Shown: positions 20,301-25,000 of the stretch, piece by piece
Layout: every line of letters starts with the position of its first letter
Position numbering within the stretch: position 1 is the first letter of the stretch
DNA from: Chrysomallon squamiferum
Taxonomy: Eukaryota; Mollusca; Gastropoda; Neomphalida; Peltospiridae
Length of the DNA: 25,000 bases
Assembly: GCA_012295275.1 (NCBI GenBank)
Contig: CM022668.1
Location: forward strand, 173,657 to 198,656
Reading direction: 5' to 3'
Position numbers and translations under genes: made by a program
Notes under the pieces: model-generated
Database searches by the model: none
Seen by the model: only the letters and a program-made list of their open reading frames with translations
What the model was told of the DNA's origin: nothing

Positions 20301-20988
20301 CCATAATTTATATATAACTATTGAAACCTACAACTATTACAAGTTGTTACTTTACGCACAAATGAAAACTGTAAATAAATACCTAGCATTAGTAGACTGT
20401 ACTGAAACAGGTTATGAAGTTTGACTGCTTGTCTGTATTTCATATGATCTGATACACTGTCCTCATTTCAGTTCGTTTTATTACCACGGACATAACGGAT
20501 GATAATTTCTATAAACAGTTTACTGACTAAGAGCAGCAGCGATGTAAGCAGTGAGTCACTCCCTTTAATTGCATTGTTCAACTAACTACTTATATTTTGA
20601 TTCTCCTGGACTGAACTAGAGAAGTAGATGCTTAATTAGCTTTCAGTATGGCGTCTGACGATCTATACAGGTGGCGCGTACTTCAGTAAATGGAAGAGCG
20701 AAAACATGGTTCCGGTGAACGGAAAAGCTTACCAATGTTGCGTAAATTAGACGTTTTTTCGACTTAACCAAAGAAACAAAGAAAGCATAATGAAGATTTA
20801 TTGTTTTCTCACCTCGTCAATCATCGGAACAGATCGGCAAAACGCGCTGTCAACAAAGAATGTAATGAACTGTAGTTCCGCACATTGGGGCATGCGCAGT
20901 AACATCTGTCGTGACAGGAACATCGGGAGAAGACGTTGATGGAGTTGAACCTAGCACACAGTTATCTGCATTCAATCTAGGAGACTTG

Positions 20989-20996
20989 TGACGTCA
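20989..20996. promoter_or_regulatory. Perfect CRE octamer TGACGTCA
   Basis: A palindromic CREB/ATF-type consensus within the CpG-containing island, 66 bp before the first DR1-like motif. Confidence 0.42.
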
Positions 20997-21061
20997 TTAA
21001 TTTGCTATTTTCAAAGATGAGCAACCACTGACATGGTGTGACGTTTCAGACAATTAAGTCT

Positions 21062-21074
21062 AGGTCAAAGATCA
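21062..21074 (+). promoter_or_regulatory. DR1-like nuclear receptor motif
   Basis: AGGTCA-A-AGATCA is a direct repeat with one-base spacing and one mismatch. DR1 elements are bound by RXR dimers, HNF4 and COUP-TF type receptors. Confidence 0.4.
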
Positions 21075-21217
21075 CATATCGTTGCCCTTAATAAGCGGGG
21101 ACTTGTGGGAAATATGCGGGGTTTCTGATAGAAGTCAAATTTTGTTTCGTTTCGTCTGTTATCGTATAGTCATTTCTAATTAAGCCATTCTCTTGAACGA
21201 CGTCATGTCGCAAAACT

Positions 21218-21230
21218 AGGTCAGAGGTCA
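21218..21230 (+). promoter_or_regulatory. Perfect DR1 nuclear receptor motif
   Basis: AGGTCA-G-AGGTCA is a perfect DR1, on the same strand as the one 156 bp upstream. Both are preceded by CT. Either may be a remnant of the AGGTCA-type repeats found in some marine invertebrate genomes. Confidence 0.45.
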
Positions 21231-21527
21231 AAGACAAGGCACGTGCTTCGACCATTTAAAGCTACTGCTAGCTAATATTGATGCGTTAAAAAGTATGTCA
21301 TTATTAATTATCAGAATGAAAGGACGATGAAATATCACTTGGTGAAAACAAAACTAATTATTGTCAGAGCCAAGTCATGTGCCGCGAAATAAAATTTATA
21401 AAGAACACGTGTCTGCTTGAGAAAGATGCATGAAGACGATACTTTATTGCTAAATGATAAATTGTTCACTTCCAATTTTATTTTCATTCGCCTAACTATT
21501 CTGCAATAAACGGAGAAATTTGTAAAC

Positions 21528-21763
21528 ATGATTCTTTTCTCTTCATTTATTTTACTGTATCTTTTTTCTCTCTCTCCCTCTCTTTTTTTTATTTATTTTT
21601 TTATTTTATATTATTGTATACTGTTATTTTTAGTTTTATTTGATTGGGTTGTTTATTATTATCATCATCATCAATGTTGTTGTTGTTTTGTTGTAGCTGC
21701 TGTTGCTGATTTTATATATTTATTTCATTTATTTTATTATTATTTTTATTTATTTACTTATTT
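21528..21763. repeat. T-rich low-complexity DNA
   Basis: Pyrimidine-rich, then TTTA, ATC and TTG triplets. The 122-codon plus frame here (21528-21896) is Phe/Leu/Tyr translation of this and the (ATT)n tract. Confidence 0.8.
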
Positions 21764-21776
21764 ATTATTATTATTG

Positions 21777-21843
<67 letters not shown>
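21764..21843. repeat. (ATT)n microsatellite, 80 bp
   Basis: About 26 ATT triplets with one TTGTTG interruption near 21775. It is one of the longest triplet tracts in the window. Confidence 0.96.
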
Positions 21844-21844
<1 letters not shown>

Positions 21845-22463
21845 TATACTGATAACAAAGAATTTAATAAATTATCAAAATAAACTAAAACACTAAATGC
21901 TGAAATCTGATCGGATAATTTGAAAATCTATTTCATCTGCTGGTTTCTTTCACTTGGATCAATGCACTTTCAGAATCCATGAGTAAACAACACTCAGCAG
22001 ACTTTCTGAAAACTGTTCCGCGAAGAAACTGGCCGATTTTTTTTGATTTTTTATTTTTTTTTTGAACTTAGGATCACTTCAAGTTCCATTTCCCAACTAC
22101 CCCTACAAATTCACCCCCACCCGTCTTCACATCGCTGACAAACAGACGCATCGATGGCATGAGTCTGAGGAATTGCAACGAAATGGAATCCGGCGGGCTC
22201 GATTTTAATATGCCTCTCCATCAATCAAGCATTCTGAGAGAAAATTGCGTTTTCTGCGACTAATCGTCGCGTTGTAAACGTAGCCGTTGAGTAGTTGAAA
22301 GAAAACGAGCAGAAAACATGCTCAGTCAGAGGAAACCATCGCAACACATGTTCTGTGACGTAACAGTGAGATGACATCACTGGAAACCAACAAAGACTAT
22401 CAACAGTAATGCTGTTAGATGCATGTACAGGGTTTGCTATTTCTTAATCTGTCCTGTGTACTA
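21844..22463. other. Single-copy island
   Basis: No gene is recognised. T runs lie at 22038-22064. A CpG-containing part (22180-22300) precedes TGACGTAACA (22356-22365), the same decamer found at 7525 and 8279. Confidence 0.45.
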
Positions 22464-22478
22464 TTGTATGTATGTATG

Positions 22479-22512
<34 letters not shown>

Positions 22513-22800
22513 TGTATGTATGTATGTATGTATGTATGTATTTTTGTATGTATGTATGTGTGTATGTATATATGTATGTATGTATATATGTATGTATGTA
22601 TGTATGTGTGTATGTATGTATGTATGTAAATGTATATGGATGTATGTATATATGTGTATGAATGTATAAGTGTATATTATATATGTGTGTATGTTTGTGT
22701 GTGTGTGTTTGTGTGTGTATATATGAATTATGTTTACATATATGTATGTAGGTGTTTGTATATGTATGTATTTATGAATGTGTGTTTCTATGTATATATG
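22464..22800. repeat. (TATG)n microsatellite, core plus decayed tail
   Basis: Nearly pure TATG/GTAT tetramers at 22464-22628, then interrupted TATG, TG and TA units to about 22800. Because the period is 4, all three plus frames stay open and give Met-Tyr-Val-Cys repeats. Confidence 0.96.
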
Positions 22801-23460
22801 TACTGAATAGGTTTTTTCCTACTTGCGTAGATCCGTAGAGATTTCCAGGCTTATATATAAAATTAAATAAAATCCGTACATCTCTGTCACATTAATCCTG
22901 AATCGGTCCGATACACGTACGTTTTGAGTAATACACAGTTTCAGAGCATGCTCCCAATTTCGTTCTTTTTCTTTCTTCTTCTTCTAATACTCATTCTCAT
23001 CAGCAGCATGATGGCAACAGTTTCTGAATCACATTATATGAACACATAATTGTCTGATTTATTTTTTATGCTGCTCTGTATATTTCTGGCTGCAAAATAA
23101 TATAACATACCGTCTGCTAACTGACAGAATAATAAATAAATTAACAGTACAGAAAAATATAAGTTAAATAAAAAATAAAAAATTCTACGTGGAAAAAAAT
23201 AAGTAAAGAGAACGACTTCAAAGCTGGAAAAATATGATGTGTGGTTGTTTTTAATGCTAACATATGGCGCGTGAACATCCGGGGTATTGGAGTTGTCAGA
23301 AAAACTGAAAGCGTTACTCCGTCATATCGCGAAGCGTCTGACCTGTGATCTTCGCACGTGCAACAGTGACCTTTAGGTTATCGTCTGCGTTTAGTAAGAC
23401 ATATAGGATACTAAAACTTATACGAAATTTCGCACCATATGCTAAGAAAAATGCTGCCGT
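22801..23460. other. Single-copy island
   Basis: No gene is recognised. A CpG-containing stretch (23265-23400) holds a CACGTG (23355-23360) and a TGACCTTTA half-site (about 23367). A TTCTTCTTCTTCT tract lies near 22974. Confidence 0.45.
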
Positions 23461-23545
23461 TAGGGAGATAAAAAAAGAAAAGAAAAAAAGTATATATATA
23501 TATACTTCCTTTTTTTTTTTGTCGCATTTTTTTTATTTATATATA
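23461..23545. repeat. Purine / (TA)n / pyrimidine hairpin-prone tract
   Basis: AAGTATATATATATATACTT (23488-23507) is a perfect 20-bp palindrome. An A-rich arm lies before it and a T-rich arm after it, so pairing could extend further. A second TA tract follows at about 23539. Confidence 0.8.
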
Positions 23546-24148
23546 TATACCCATACAAATTGAAGATGAAAAGACGAAGGTGATGCAAGACAAAGATCAA
23601 GCCAACAAGTGAAATGTTTAGTTTAAAAAAGCAGTCTTTAAAACAGAATGTTATTTATTTTTTTATTTTTTTTATTTATTTATTTATTTATTAGTTTGTT
23701 TGTTTGTTTGTCATTGTTGTTATTGTTGTTATTTAATATTTTCGGATTCTGCATAGTATAAAAATGGCATGTTGAAAATAAGATTATATATAATCATAAA
23801 ATATTTTATAAATTAACTAAAGTGACTTAACGTCGTAATGTGCGTTGAATATTGTTAAGTATATGTTTATCTAAGCATTTCTTTATTATGCAGTTGTTCC
23901 TGTCGTCATCATCGCGGTCGAAATGAGCTTGTCTTCATTTCTGTCTATTTCTGTTTATCTCTACCTTCTCTTGCTACAGATAATTATATGAGTGTATGTG
24001 TGTGATATTCTGCTAATCCAAAATGCTGCTATTGAAATGTCAGAAGCGAATTTGTTTTGTTTTTGTTTTTTTCTTTTGCATTTCACCATATAATAATAAT
24101 AATAATAAACTAAAATGAGGTTTATGCTCATTCATAAATTTAGCTTGT

Positions 24149-24150
<2 letters not shown>
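23546..24150. other. AT-rich island with TTTA/TTTG tract
   Basis: (TTTA)n(TTTG)n(TTG)n at 23645-23732 and (AAT)n at 24091-24109. Otherwise it is single-copy with no recognisable gene. Confidence 0.5.

Positions 24151-24220
<70 letters not shown>
24151..24220. repeat. (TC)n microsatellite, 70 bp
   Basis: An uninterrupted TC run. Confidence 0.97.
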
Positions 24221-24221
<1 letters not shown>

Positions 24222-24350
24222 AAACCTATCTTTCTCTGTGTAGGTGCATTTGTATGTTTCACTATCCTATTATCAGTCATTTATCTATCATACTCTTTTT
24301 TCACGTTTCTTTCTTTCTCTTTCTCTCTCCCTCGCTCACATATACATTTA

Positions 24351-24417
<67 letters not shown>
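24351..24417. repeat. (TG)n(AG)n compound microsatellite
   Basis: A TG run (24351-24368) switches directly to AG (24369-24417). Pyrimidine-rich sequence precedes it (24298-24338). Confidence 0.96.
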
Positions 24418-24419
<2 letters not shown>

Positions 24420-25000
24420 AAACTATCAAATAAACGCACAATAAATATGTTTGCAGGCATGCATATAATCGTATCGTTTTAAATGATGAGCGCAAATTAT
24501 TTTATGAAAAATTAGTCTAGTTCTTCCGTTGTTTTCCTTTTAACATTCTTTAGCGCACTTAACTCCATACTGCTATATTAATACTCATGATAAGATTTTT
24601 TTACTTCTTTATCTCAATCTTTTATCTTCGCTTCACCTTTTTCCTTTCTTCTTTTTTTAAATTGTATCCATTTATTTAGCTACACAAGAATTGCCACTTC
24701 ATTCAAAGCATATAAATTTCATTTAGTCATAAAACCTGCTCACCCTACTTGTACGAATATGGTATCACCCGTCCCGCCCACTTCTAACGAACGTGCACCT
24801 TTCGTGCCACTCATCTGGCTCTTCCAATAGTGGCGTGCCTTCCCTACGATACCTGTCAACTTGAAAGAAGTTTTGAATCAACCACAATTAGTTTGATCTT
24901 TTACAGTTGATGAACGAGATTTGAGCCTGAGTTTAGTAGGTGCTTTCTCCATCCTCATTGAATCATTTTATGGATTATAACAAAATTACAACTACTGTGT
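24418..25000. other. Single-copy island to the window edge
   Basis: No gene is recognised. 24740-24850 is GC-richer (CCCGTCCCGCCCAC, GTGGCGTGCC). No tRNA boxes or long frames are visible. It may continue past the window. Confidence 0.45.

Larger units (their letters stand above)
20301..21527. other. Longest CpG-containing single-copy island
   Basis: About 1.2 kb with almost no simple repeat, and CpG more frequent than elsewhere. It contains CATGCGCAG (20891-20899, NRF1-like), a CRE (20989-20996), TGACGTTT (about 21041), two DR1-like motifs, ACGTCATG (about 21200) and two CACGTG boxes (21240-21245, 21406-21411). No exon or known transposon is recognised. The motif cluster makes it the best enhancer-like candidate. 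Confidence 0.45.

Noticed and set aside
22419-22669. Met-Tyr-Val-Cys repeat frames in three phases
   Set aside because: Translation of a tetranucleotide repeat.

Overview
This window reads as intergenic or deep-intronic DNA from a large, AT-rich animal genome. There is no bacterial or organelle gene density, no conserved open reading frame, and no tRNA or rRNA that I can recognise. Long (CT/AG)n, (CATA/TATG)n, (AC)n, (ATT)n and (TTG)n microsatellites sit between single-copy islands of a few hundred bases. That texture resembles mollusc genomes, most of all coleoid cephalopods such as octopus. This is inference from style, not from a diagnostic gene. I support no protein-coding gene: the longer open frames are translations of simple repeats.

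Layout. 1-1968: microsatellites and AT-rich filler. 1969-3465: a minisatellite in three successive blocks whose units are about 44, 41 and exactly 38 bp, differing by triplets. 3466-6006: single-copy islands with a weak promoter-like stretch (5143-5289) and two long (CT)n tracts nearby. 6118-11736: islands alternating with degenerate triplet-phased DNA of a purine-N-pyrimidine (mostly A-N-T) pattern. 12371-14555: a 2.2 kb strand-asymmetric polypyrimidine domain, formed by a roughly 30-copy, 50-bp minisatellite with a 165-bp (CT)n tract inside it. 14746-17340: microsatellites, a long single-copy island, and a perfect (TAA)n/(ATT)n palindrome. 17445-17649: the best promoter plus first-exon-like signal in the window. 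19569-20078: a long inverted repeat with 208-nt arms, about 98.6% identical by eye, around a 25-nt loop, with a direct repeat of the loop region upstream. 20301-21527: a CpG-containing island with two DR1 nuclear-receptor-type motifs, a perfect CRE and other palindromic motifs. 21764 to the end: more microsatellites and islands.

The most interesting items are the 208-nt-arm hairpin locus at 19.6-20.1 kb, the two nested minisatellites, the recurring A-N-T triplet domains, and the repeated bZIP-type motifs (TGACGTCA, TGACGTAA) in the single-copy islands. No genes can be shown to work together here. Any function would be regulatory, structural or non-coding RNA, and this is unproven.
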